Origin: Branchinecta lynchi | Lineage: Eukaryota; Arthropoda; Branchiopoda; Anostraca; Branchinectidae | NCBI GenBank assembly: GCA_023053575.1 | Contig: JAKZAP010000017.1 | Location: forward strand, 20,946,799-21,010,798 | DNA length: 64,000 nt | Direction: 5' to 3' | Shown: positions 44,770-54,550 of the stretch, in pieces | How positions within the stretch are numbered: the first letter of the stretch is position 1 | Layout of the letters: each line of letters opens with the position of its first letter | Notes under the pieces: generated by a model | Databases searched by the model: none | Seen by the model: only the letters and a program-made list of their open reading frames with translations | Told to the model about the DNA's origin: nothing | Program-made: the position numbers and the translations under genes

Positions 44770-46850
44770 CTTCAAATCAAAATCAAATCAAATCAGTCTC
44801 TCATAGGCATAGCCCAAATATGGTATTTTTTAGTCAAACAGTTAATACAAGAAAGATTTGTCAACGAGAAAAACAAAAAGAATAGGATAAAACGCACAAG
44901 TTACGAATTGTTAAAAATACGAACAAAACTCGGCACAAAGCTTCGAGAATAACGCTGTGACCTGGAGTAAACCGGTGTCAGTTTTGGAACTTTCGCAGCC
45001 GCCTCTCTGGGGAGTCGGGATCTGAGGGGGACAAAGGGGGGCGGGAGGAAGTTCTTGTAGATGGGGTGGAGGAGGAGGGTTGAGCCAAATTTTAGGCACA
45101 GTTTCTCTCGACGGGCAAAAAGGGGGTCAAGTTTGTATTCTTTTAGATAAAAAGAGTAAGGCAGTGGGGAACCTCCGTAGATGATTTGTAGAGACCTCTT
45201 CTGAACCCGTTCAATTTTATCATTTTCTTCTTTTGTAAGAGCGAAATGCCAAACAGGACATGCATATTCTACTAGTGGGCGGATGAACATGCAGAAAATT
45301 AATTTTAGTTTATCCTTAGGAACCCGGAATTTCTTTAGAGTCTTCAGCATTTGGATAGCACCATTTGCCTTTTTTACAATCAATCTTGCGTTTTCATGCC
45401 AAGTTAGATCAGAAGAGATCACTACCCCAAGCAGGGTAGTGCTGTTACTGAGGAGGTTTGGGTCTATAGGTGGTTCGAATTCAGGTAGGCTTTTCTTGAG
45501 AAATGAAAATGTCATTACTGAAGATTTATCTTTATTTACCACCATATTTAATTTTGCTGCTTCAGAGGTAACTTGTTCAATATAATTGAAAGTTTGACTT
45601 TTACACGCTCCAAATACTACCTCTGCTAGGGAAAGATCATCTACATACTTCCATCTTTCTTCCAGCCCGACAGCTATTTCATTGATCATGAGGAGGAAGC
45701 ATAAAGGACCGATCACTGTTCCTTGCGGGACACCGTAAAAAACCGGTAAAGAAGAAGAAAAATTATTTTTATATTTTACGATTTGTTCTCTGTTTGTTAG
45801 AAAGCTTTTTACGATATTAATAAGATATTCAAGAATATTTTTCTCTGCCATTTTTTCCAGCAAAATCTTGTGATCTACAAGATCGAAAGCTTTTTTAATC
45901 TATTGCAATTAGATTTATCCATTTCCCGGGTTCATCGAAATTTTTCAAAATAAAATCAGGTAAACTAACGAGATAGTGAACAGTTGAACACTTCGAGATG
46001 TTACCAAATTGCCTCTTATCGATGACTTCCGAGAGATATTTTTTTAGCCAAGAAGCAACAAAGCTCTCGTAAATTCGGCTAAAAATTGATGTAACAGTGA
46101 TCGGCCTCACACCAGAGAAATCATTAGCTGCTCCCTTTTTCGGAATGGGAGTGATGAAGCCAATTTTCCACTTTTTGGGGAAATATCCAGTTTTGGTGAT
46201 ATTATTGTAAATAATATGAAGAGGAAACGCCAATTCTTTAGCAAAAGCTTTAGCAATGGCTACTGGAACATCAAAGGGTGCCACTGATGTTTTCTTTAAC
46301 GAGGAGAGTTTCTTTCTAATTTCTGATATTGAAATTTCAGGCATTAAATTAGAATTTACATTTGAATCTTCTTGTGAGTTTTGGGATGGTGCTTCAGCTG
46401 AAAACGAAGGTGGCTTTTCAGGAGGCAGTGGTGGGTACGACTGTACAATAGAAGCAAAATGAGAGATTAGGTCGTTCGCTGTTTTCTCTGATGGCTCCTC
46501 CTTCATGAAATCAACTGGTTGCGGGCCTCTACCAGTCAGATGTTTAACTTTTCCGAAGAACTGTGAAGGCTTGGATTCAAGGAGGTTATCTACTTCCTTT
46601 TTATAATAATTTTCCTGCGCCTGTTTAATTTTCCATTTAATTTTGTTTCTTAATTTCTTTGCTTCTTCTTCCTTTCCTTTTCCAATAAAGTGCAGTTTAT
46701 GTTTAATCATTTGTTTAATCTCTGAATTTACGTATGGTTTATCAGTTGAACACACTTTAGTATTTTTTTCCAGAAAACATTCAACAAACTTTTCATTTAG
46801 TTTGCTGTGAAAATTCTGCACTTGATTTTGATTTGATTTGATTTGGACAC
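44770..46850 (-). pseudogene. LINE-D reverse transcriptase, one frameshift
   Basis: Minus strand, the most complete polymerase of the window. Frame 46857-45895 (320 aa) covers the region between endonuclease and palm: KPYVNSEIKQMIKHK, KPSQFFGKVKHLTG, KKWKIGFITPIPKKG, VRPITVTSIFSRIYE and LIAID. At about 45890 an A-run (GATTAAAAAAGC) shifts the frame, and 45863-44901 continues with FDLVDHKIL, GVPQGTVIGP (residues 44-53), catalytic YVDD (73-76), and a thumb/C-terminal region ending RSFVPSFVRIFNN. The endonuclease and ORF1 are lost by 5' truncation. 3' tail (GATTT)n. Inserted antisense in the Penelope-like pseudogene. Confidence 0.85.
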
Positions 46851-46988
46851 CGTCCAAATTACATCTTCAGCACTTGCAGGACACATTTTCGGAAACCCGT
46901 CCAATTTTGTACATTTTGAAAAAGCCCAGATTCTTGCAACATGCACCGGACTTCATCAAACTATAAGAAAAGCCATTGAAGTTATGAA

Positions 46989-48725
46989 CAAGAGCTGCCA
47001 GCTCATATGCCACTTGTTACGAGTAGGTGGTGTGAGAAACGAGAAAGTAATTCTGAGCATTTTTCTAAAAATTCTGGGACCCCTCCCCAGCTTGCTCGGC
47101 TCCAGTCCGGATCCTAATGTCTGTCGTAAAAGGCATAAGATCTCTCAACTTTCCAAGTTTCTTTCAAATCACTCCACTCGCTTAACCCCTATCCGCGCCA
47201 CAACATTTCCAGTAGCCCCCTCCAACTCCCCCCACTGCGGCCGAATACGACTTGGACACATAAACTTCGCATCTCCGACATCTCCTTTTCTCTTCCATCA
47301 AGTTTAACTCGAATCAGAGCATATCTGCAAATTTCCGGTTCCCGCCTCCTCCTACCTTGGTCGGATAAGTTTCGGAATCTGAATGACAAATCTAGGCCGC
47401 ATAAGCTTGGTACTGTCCAACTTGTATCCCATTCGGGCCATCCATCTGGTTTTAGTGTTTGTCACAACGTTTCCGGCCCCCCCCCCACTCTCCCAACCAT
47501 GGCCGCATGGGGTTCGGACACAAGCTTTGCATACCTAGGTAATCAGTTCTTTTCACCCATAAAGTTTCACTAAATCGGACCAGTTGTTCGCAACCTACGG
47601 AAGTCAGTACTTTCCGGATCCCCCCTCCCGATAAATGGTCAGACGTCTTCCTAGGGCATTGTGTCGGATCTTTATGTTTATTTGGTCGGGTTACTAATAT
47701 GCCAGTTAAGTTTATCGTTCTTAGCAAATCTGGAAGTATCCTAACTCGCGATCACCCGAATTCCGGGAAACCCTCTCCAACTCCCGCCCCCCCCCCCCCC
47801 CCCCCCCAAAGAGACCCGATCGGACTGGTTCTCAACTGCCCTCTCCTCTTCAAAGACGCTCTATGATGCGAGGGTTTACCAGTTACTTATGCTTGTTCTT
47901 CCCACCAAATTCCATCCCGATCCCTCGATGCTAAGCGTTTCACAACAATCCCCCCCCCTCCAACCCCCCTCCCCCAATTACCGGATCCGATCCGGATTTG
48001 ACACGGAACATCTGTGAAAATAGTTCTTTCCACTTGCCAAGTTTCATTCACGTCCGATTGCCCGTTCAAAAGTTGTAAATGCAAATGGATTCCGCATTCC
48101 TCTACTCCTCCCACGATGTTCGGATCGTGCAAACGACTTTTCTCAAGTCGCTCAGTTCCGATACCTCATATTCCTGTCGAGTTTCATTATACTAATACAT
48201 CGGAAAGTACCAAACTCGCCGGATCATCAGAATCCCCCCCGTCCCAACTCCCCCACAGTGCCCGGAATCCGGTCCGGTTATGTCAATGAAGTATCTAGGA
48301 CTTGTGATTGTTAGCTTCCCACAAGTTTCATCGCGATCCTTCCACTCTAAGTGTTTCCTAAGATTTCCGGATTCCCCCCTCCAACTCCCCCCAAAAGCCA
48401 CCGGATCAGGTCTGAAGTGGGTCGTCTGAGACACGAACTCTTTCCAACTGTCAAGTTTCATTAAGATCCGATTACTGGTTCGAAAGTTATAAATACCTCA
48501 AGATTCCGGATTCCCCCTCCGTCCACCCCCCCCACGATGGCAGGACCGAGGAAATGACTATTTCCAAGTTCATCATTTCGGGTCCCTGATACGTCTGCCA
48601 AAGTTCATCGTCCTAGCTAATGTGGAAGTGCCCGAATTAGCAAAACCCCAGCCGACCGACCGACGGACGGAAAGAAATTGCGATCACTATATGGCCTTGG
48701 CGGAATGGCAAGTGTCATCAAAAGT
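46989..48725 (+). mobile_element. TCE1 copy 5
   Basis: 5' end AACAAGAGCTGCCAGCTCATATGCCACTTGT, core units to about 48600, microsatellite GACCGACCGACGGACGG (48654-48670) and 3' end ATATGGCC...GGCAAGTGTCATCAAAAG. Contains C-runs near 47790-47808. It begins directly in Penelope-derived sequence. Confidence 0.75.
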
Positions 48726-49021
48726 CTTTAAGGGATCAACAGAGACACAGGCGAATACTCACTACTCGAAATAGGGAACGACATCATCAGCGAAAGAAAA
48801 TTCAGACCCCAAGCTCTTCTCTACAACAAAACAAAAGCCAACGCAAATGCAAACAAATCTATACCCGATTGAAGACACAATCAAGCAGCAAAAACAGCAA
48901 CCGGGTCCAAAATAAAATCACAACGACCTTTTAACTCCAAGAAACTCTCACAAAGGAATTCAAGAAGTCAAATATTTAACGCTAAGCTAGAATCTTTAGT
49001 TTGCTTTTTCAACTTAAGCGG

Positions 49022-49090
49022 CTTTGAGCCTGAAGAGAATCCTTGCTAAAGGGCAGAAATGTAGCTCTAATAAAGTTGAACTGACAAGTC
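49022..49090 (+). ncRNA. Degenerate hammerhead-like motif H3
   Basis: CTGAAGA (49030-49036), stem CCTT/AAGG around a GCTA loop, and GAA (49056-49058), preceded by GGCTTTGAGC as in the 49143-49742 repeats. Stem III cannot be drawn convincingly. A fragment of the same repeat family. Confidence 0.35.
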
Positions 49091-49204
49091 AGCTTAAAAA
49101 ACAAGACCAAAGGTGTCGATGGGATCCCAAAAATCTAATATTTGATAGATGTTCCTTCAGCCCAAGCTGACTGCGAATCATGTTTGACGGTGCAAAACGG
49201 ATAA

Positions 49205-49270
49205 GTCAGCTAGATTCTATTAGAGCTATGTTTCCGCCCTTCTCGGCAAGGGTCATCTTCAGGCTCAAAC
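49205..49270 (-). ncRNA. Hammerhead-like motif H4
   Basis: Minus strand: CTGAAGA (49262-49256), stem II with CCCTT / AAGGG (loop GCCGAG), GAA (49234-49232). Stem III ACAT pairs imperfectly with ATCT; the cleavage triplet is mutated (CTA). Probably inactive. Confidence 0.5.
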
Positions 49271-49583
49271 CGCTGAAGCTGGAAAATTAACTTGTGGAAA
49301 AAGAGTTACAGGTTCTTCCTTAAATATCTGATTTTGCAAACTTCTCCTCTGAAAATTGGTTGGAATTAAAGCTGGTACTGTTATTGTTGTTCAATTGGGT
49401 CGTCGAAAGGGTAGAGATTCTTCTGCATTTGGTTTTAGAGTCAGCTGTCTTCTTCTTCTTTCCAGCTAAGATGGATATTTGGCGGCGGCATGTATGGGCG
49501 ATTTGTAGTTCCGTACTTAGGTGATAGATGTTCCTTCAGCCCAAGCTGACTGCGAGTCATGTTTGACGGTGCAAACCGGATAA

Positions 49584-49650
49584 GTCAGCGACATTTTATT
49601 AGAGCTATATTTCGGCCCTTATTGGCGAGGGTACTCTTCAGGCTCAAGCC
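49584..49650 (-). ncRNA. Hammerhead-like motif H5 (best conserved)
   Basis: Minus strand: CTGAAGA (49641-49635), stem II CCCT / AGGG with a closing G-C pair, GAA (49613-49611), stem III ATAT / ATGT (four pairs, one U-G), then GTC as the triplet before cleavage. Stem I begins GAGC / GCTG (three pairs). All core residues of the hammerhead consensus CUGANGA...GAA...NUH are present. The short stems I and III are those described for Penelope-type hammerheads. Confidence 0.6.
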
Positions 49651-50825
49651 GCTGAAGCTGGATAATTAACTTGTGAAAAAAGAGTCAAAGATTCTTCCTT
49701 AAATATCTGATTTTGCAAACTTCTCCTCTGAAAATTGGTTGGATTCAGACAATCGGGCCTTGTCTTCGCGAGATCCAGTCTTAACCAGACTAATCATTAG
49801 AGAAAACCAAGTTCAGATATACCTATATAAGCCATATCTATTTAGACGATACTGACCGAGACTTCCTGCTTTACTTCTGCCAAGTTTTCGTTTTCACCCG
49901 AATTCCTAGCGAACTACTAGTCCAGCAAAAAAAGAAAATTCAGAAACAAATCCAGCGTATCTCCTTATCCCTAGATAGAGCATCTAATCAACTTTGAATA
50001 AAAGTTTGACTTAAAAAAAATTCGGTTACAACCGGATTCTGGACTAATTATATGTCCAAGTAAAAAATGATTGTCATTATAGTGGAAAGACTAAAGTGGA
50101 CAGAATATAGTGGAAAGACTAAAGTTACAGACTCAGCCTCTCATCTCACCCCATAATCTGTCATCTAATCGAACTTTTGCTTTTAACAGATTTTCCTTAT
50201 TTGGCCGGATTCCGAGAGAACTAGTTGTTCGGCGAGAAAATGGTTTTCACCATCGTGTTTAGCATGTCAGTTTACCTCTAAATTGAACATCTAATCAACT
50301 TCAAATGAAACTTTTACTTTTAACCAACTTTGCGGGTTTCGCCGGATTCCGTACGAACTACTTGTCCGCGAGAAATGATTTTCAACATCGTGTTTAGCAT
50401 TTCTTCTTACCTCGAAATTGACCATTTAATCAACTCCAAATTAGACTTTAACTTTTAACCAACTTTCCGTTTTTTGCCGGATTCCGGACGAACTACTTGT
50501 CCGGCGAGAAAAGGGTTTTCACTGTCGTGCTGAGCATGCCTTGTTACCCTATAATCGACTATCACATTAGCTGTTTAAAAATACTTTGTTTGTCCCTTAA
50601 ATTGAACGCCCACCCCTAAATGTAGAGCTACATAGCCCATCTACGAACTTGACCTTACCCTTGACCCAATGAATCATCACACCAAGTTCCATCAAAATAT
50701 CTCAATCCCTTCGAGAGTTACCGTGCTGACAGACGGACGGACGGGCAGACAGACAAACGGACAGTCGGACAACTTTTGCGATGTCATAGGTATCCCTCCA
50801 CTTACGGTTTGTGATCCCAAAAACG

Positions 50826-51594
50826 AAGCTGCTATCGAAAAAATGGAATTTCTAGCAAATACATATATCCTGGGAGCTCATCTGATTAGTTTTTTGGCCA
50901 AGCAGCCACGAACTCGAAAACGGTAACATTTGTTTGTACATGTTCAAACCGTGGGCTATGGATAAATAAAAAAAGTTAAAGAGGTCTGGCGATGACTCGG
51001 AAATCTGCAAGATTCGATTATCTGGATCTAGAAGTCTAATAAATATTAAATTTTTGGGATCCTATCGGAACTTTGGCCTTGTTTGTATACGCATATACAT
51101 TGCCAAAACCCGAAACCTTGCCAAGAAGGGACTAAAACTGCCTGAAGATCCGTCTGGCGTCACCAAAAGTGGTTCGCAGTCATCGTGGGATGATCCGATA
51201 CCCGGGGTTGATCCGCTTTACTATTGTTCGAAGAATACTTGTTGAGACCCTTCTTATATAGACTCACAAACTCACCAATTACATCTACAGCAGCAGCACC
51301 AAAAGAGGCAGCATTTGGGTCGGAGGAGTTGTATGTTGTCGGAGCCAGAAGAAACGTTAGAATTTTCCTTCGACCCCTTTCCGCTCCCCCGGCGGGATAT
51401 AGACTTCCGGTGGACGGCGGAGGTTTGATTGTTGACGTAGCCTTTATTAGCTGAAAGTAAAATAAGGAATTAGGCTATTATTGTTCAAGATGCTTAATTT
51501 ATGTGTTTTTGATGAAATTAAAAAAATATCTATGTTGCCTATGTCTACAGTAAAAAATGGATTTTGTCCGAAAAAGAAATATGCATAGACAGTC
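50826..51594. other. Non-coding stretch with TCE2 5' fragment
   Basis: 51005-51085 is an isolated 5' end of TCE2 in reverse (ATTTTTGGGATCCTATCGGAACTTTGGCCTTGTTT). The frames at 51054-51245 and 51224-51454 have no recognisable domain. Confidence 0.5.
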
Positions 51595-51790
51595 CTTCAG
51601 CTCAAGCTGACTGCGAATCATATTTGACGGTGCAAAACGGATAAGTCAGCTACATTTCATTAGAGCTTTTCAGCTCTTCTTGGCAAAAGGTCCTCTAATT
51701 TTCCAGCTTGATCGGCCTGAGCCTGAAGACCCTTGCCAAGAAGAGCTGAAATATAGGTCTAAAAAATGTAGCTGTCAAATAAGAAATATG
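51595..51790. repeat. Inverted pair of hammerhead-type repeats
   Basis: The left half (51597-51700) is the 49143-type repeat on the minus strand, ending in AAGAGCTGAAAAGCTC. The right half (51700-51790) is the same family on the plus strand with a complete core (H6). Together they form a head-to-head arrangement. Confidence 0.6.
51717..51776 (+). ncRNA. Hammerhead-like motif H6
   Basis: CTGAAGA 51723-51729, stem II CCCTT / AAGAG with loop GCCAAG, GAA 51748-51750, stem III ATAT / ATGT (51751-51754 with 51766-51769), cleavage triplet GTA, stem I GAGC / GCTG (three pairs). Core residues intact. Confidence 0.55.
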
Positions 51791-51879
51791 CTGTTGACGA
51801 AATTAGTCTGGATCCACTTTATTTTTGTTTTGTTTATTCTGATTGTTTTTAATTAATTTCACGCTGCACCAACACCAGC

Positions 51880-52057
51880 AAAAATTGACTCCCCTCCGAA
51901 TCTGAAAAGGAGTTCTTTTTGATGATGGTGTTGTCAATCGGAGGATTCCCCATCCGTGCGGACTCGCGAGAATACGGGGAGTGAGTCCCCGGGACAAACA
52001 AAAACGCGGGGACTCCTCAAGTGGAGTCCTCGGGGAACGGCGAGAATACGCCTATAG
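51880..52057 (-). mobile_element. MITE-C half copy
   Basis: Reverse of 26178-26345: AACGCGGGGACTCCTCAAG, GTCCTCGGGGAACGGCGAG, ending AATACGCC before TATA. The other half is missing. Confidence 0.65.
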
Positions 52058-52989
52058 AAAATACTTGCGATTCCGGGTAGAAAAGATTTTCCGACAAACG
52101 GAAGTTGAGAAAAAAATGAATTCGACAGTCTGTTACTGGCACAGATCTTTGAAGGGTAAGATAAACGGAATCGTGGAATTTAGCCTGGATAAAAAACCAA
52201 TCCTGTGGTGCTGACCTCTCCAACAAGGTCAATTTCTAATCTAAAAACTCCAACAAAGACCGCTTGTATTGTCTCCAGTTCTCTAAAGACTTATCCTACT
52301 TAGTTCTAAAGAAGGAAGTGTGGACGGAGAAGCGGAAATCTTGAATTTTTACCTGAAAACACGTGGAGATGATTTCACTTCTCAGCATTCTCATAAATAA
52401 GAAAAAGGTACGTTTCCACTTCCAAACATAATAAGAGTCAAGGTTTCCAAGCGAACGGAGAAGCTGAAGAACTGGTTTTAATCCGGAGACACGTGTGGCT
52501 TTTTAAAGCTGCCAGAAAGTAAAAAAAATACGCTACCGGTACGAAAATACGAAAGATAAACATCCGAAAGAAATACTCCCCGGGCAGGCCACAACACGGG
52601 GATTGCATCCCTGTTCATTTTACTGAGCACTACAGGTCAGTGTCAGTTCAATGCAGGCAAAGTAGTCTGTTGAGATCATGGTCTGAATCACACAATTCAA
52701 GATTCACTTGTCCTCGATCACACAGAATTCGATTACAATTCTGTTGTACGGCAGAACGATTCGATTCAATTCACCCAAAAAGGTGATTCGATTCACGACT
52801 CAGAACGATTCAAGGAGAAATTGCGGAAGTTTTCGAACTGTGCAGGATGGTCCTAGTAGAAAGTAAGGTTAAAATCAGGACTTTGGTGCAGCCGACTAAG
52901 GGTCGTCTTGTTTTCGTCACCTCTGTGGTTTCCACGTCATCATCGAGGTTGACAAACATTTCTTTTGACATCTTGTTAGATCTAGAAGC
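52058..52989. other. Non-coding stretch with GATTCGATTC repeats
   Basis: 52690-52820 is rich in ATTCGATT and GATTCACGACTC motifs, related to 55060-55240. The two may be halves of one element now split by LINE-B, but ends could not be matched. No gene recognised. Confidence 0.45.
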
Positions 52990-54550
52990 CAGCATCGTAG
53001 ATGCAAGAAAGGCTTCAAAAGTACAAGTACACAACGTGCGAAGATGTTGCCAAGGTGGTGTCTTTGCTGTCTGGTAGTAAAAGTGGTGGACTGGATGGGT
53101 TGACTGCTAATCACCTGCAGGACCGATGCTAGTTTGCATGCTCACCTCTCTGTTTAATGGTTTTCTGGCTCATGGTTTTGTCCCGGATGGTCTAACGGAG
53201 GTCTGTCTAGTACCTATCCCCAAATCTTTGGTGCTGGATCTTAGTAGTATTACTAACTATAGACCTATTGCTTTGGCGGCTGTGATATCTAAGGTTTTTG
53301 AAAAATGCCTGTATGGGATTGTCGAACCTCAAATACGGTCATCAGCTTTCCAATTTGGCTTCAAGTCAGGGACTTCTAGTGAATTTTGTGTATTCGTACT
53401 AAAATCGGTGGTGGAATATTTTTGGGCTTTTTCAACCCCCGTATTTGCTTGTTTTATTGACGCAAATGCTGCTTTTGACCGTGTTAACCATGATAAACTT
53501 CTTCGTAAGTTGCAGGATAGGGGAGTAGACCCCCGTATTGTACTAACCCTTGCATGTTGGTTTAAAAACCAAAGATTTTATGTGAAGTGGGATAGGCTGC
53601 TTAGCTCCCCATTTCGTGTCCTAAATGGTGTTAGGCAGGAGGAGTACTATCCCCACTCCTTTATAACTTATATGTGCATGAATTAAACAGTGCGCTTGCT
53701 ATTTTATCCAGGGTAGTTGTTTTAATAACATTAGTTATGCGGATGGTTTGGTGGTGATGGCTACTACCATTCATGCCCTAAATGAGTTGATGAAAGTTTG
53801 TGATGTGTTTCCTTCGGCACATGATGTGATATTCAACACGAAAAAAAACCTTTGCATGGCATTCGTCCCCCGTGGCCTGAAGCTGGTTCATCTTCCACCC
53901 GTTCTATTGTCTGGCCAGAAATTGAAATTCGTGGATACTTTTAAGTACCTTGGATTTATTTTTACGCCAACGCTGAACGATGATCACCATGTTAATGCTT
54001 TAGCAAGGTCATTGAGCGCTAGAGCGAATCTTCTTATTCGTAGGTTTGGGTCTTGCAATGCGTCTGTCAAGACATTCCTTTTCAGAATGTACTGTTACTC
54101 TCTTGTGACTAACCAATCTCACAAGCGCGAAAAGACCTTTTGCGTCTTGTATAACAACTCTTTCCGGTGGTTACATGGGTTTAGATGGAACTGTAGTGCT
54201 TCGGGTATGTTCGTTGGTGAAGGAGTCCCTTCTCTCCCTGAACTCCATCGTTCCTCCATTCTTCTCTTCAGTCTCGAATTCTGGCGTCGAGCAATCCTCT
54301 GCTGGTGATTCTGTGTCGTCCGCAAATCTGCCTGTCTCTGCCTCTGTGGCAAGCATGGGGGAAAGAAATTTCCTGTTGGTTTGACCCATCTTGATTCGAG
54401 TGGGTTGACCCATTCTGATTGAGTACTTTGTTTGTTGGAGGCTTCGTGCCTTCAGCATATTTTTTTTTTTTTTTCTTAGTGTATATAAATGAGTTGCTAT
54501 GTAGCAGCCCCAGTTGGCTATATTTTGAAATAAATAAAAAATATATAGTA
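52990..54550 (+). pseudogene. LINE-B reverse transcriptase with frameshifts and YADG
   Basis: Frame pieces from 53017: CEDVAKVVSLLSGSKSGGLDGLTANHLQ, then 53126-53686 (186 aa) PIPKSL...NYRPIALAAVISKVFEKCL, motif A CFIDANAAFDRVNHDKLLRKL, and GVRQ. A one-base loss in the G-rich run near 53640 moves GGVLSPLLYNLYVHELNSAL into another frame; a second shift near 53717 leads to ISYADG (53733-53747) in place of the usual YADD, then 53748-54308 with FKYLGFIFTPTLNDDHHV. The catalytic Asp to Gly change and the shifts make it dead. 5' truncated (no endonuclease); the 3' end has a T-run and AAATAAATAAAAAATATATAG. Confidence 0.8.

Larger units (their letters stand above)
43640..47000 (+). pseudogene. Penelope-like retroelement pseudogene, twice interrupted
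   Basis: RT remnants appear in order. 43660-43785 encodes FVNTLNQVQPTIQFTTEFEKDD, matching the Penelope-like (PLE) block before the LPFLD motif. After foreign DNA, 44343-44500 gives PYFDVLITNGKINF, SV*GKPTHNDRYL and YQPVNVRRAVVISLADRA, the PLE signature SVYRKPTHTDRYL, with a stop and a frameshift. 44519-44765 continues KISEEAVLDAKLSQIRDVLY and PPYIQGVIEKLS. LINE-D then intervenes, and 46857-46990 resumes SSALAGHIF...VHFEKAQIL, as found at the end of the PLE GIY-YIG region. The catalytic part of GIY-YIG was not seen. Such elements copy RNA onto exposed 3' ends. Confidence 0.75.
49143..49742 (-). mobile_element. Hammerhead-bearing dimeric repeat element
   Basis: Two direct repeats of 221 bp (49143-49363 and 49522-49742) are offset by exactly 379 bp, with no net indels and some substitutions. 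A 158-bp segment lies between. The whole is inserted in TCE2, with GAT at both junctions. Each repeat carries a hammerhead-like core on the minus strand. No protein is encoded. Best read as a non-autonomous retrozyme-like element or a gutted Penelope-like element with paired terminal repeats. Confidence 0.75.
49098..50825 (+). mobile_element. TCE2 copy 4, with hammerhead-repeat insertion
   Basis: 5' end AAACAAGACCAAAGGTGTCGATGGGATCCCAAAAATC (49101-49138). The element is split after TTTGAT at 49146 and resumes at GATTCAGACAATC (49741 on). Core units run to about 50540; (GACG)n-type microsatellite 50731-50772; 3' end CTTACGGTTTGTGATCCCAAAAACG. Confidence 0.75.
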
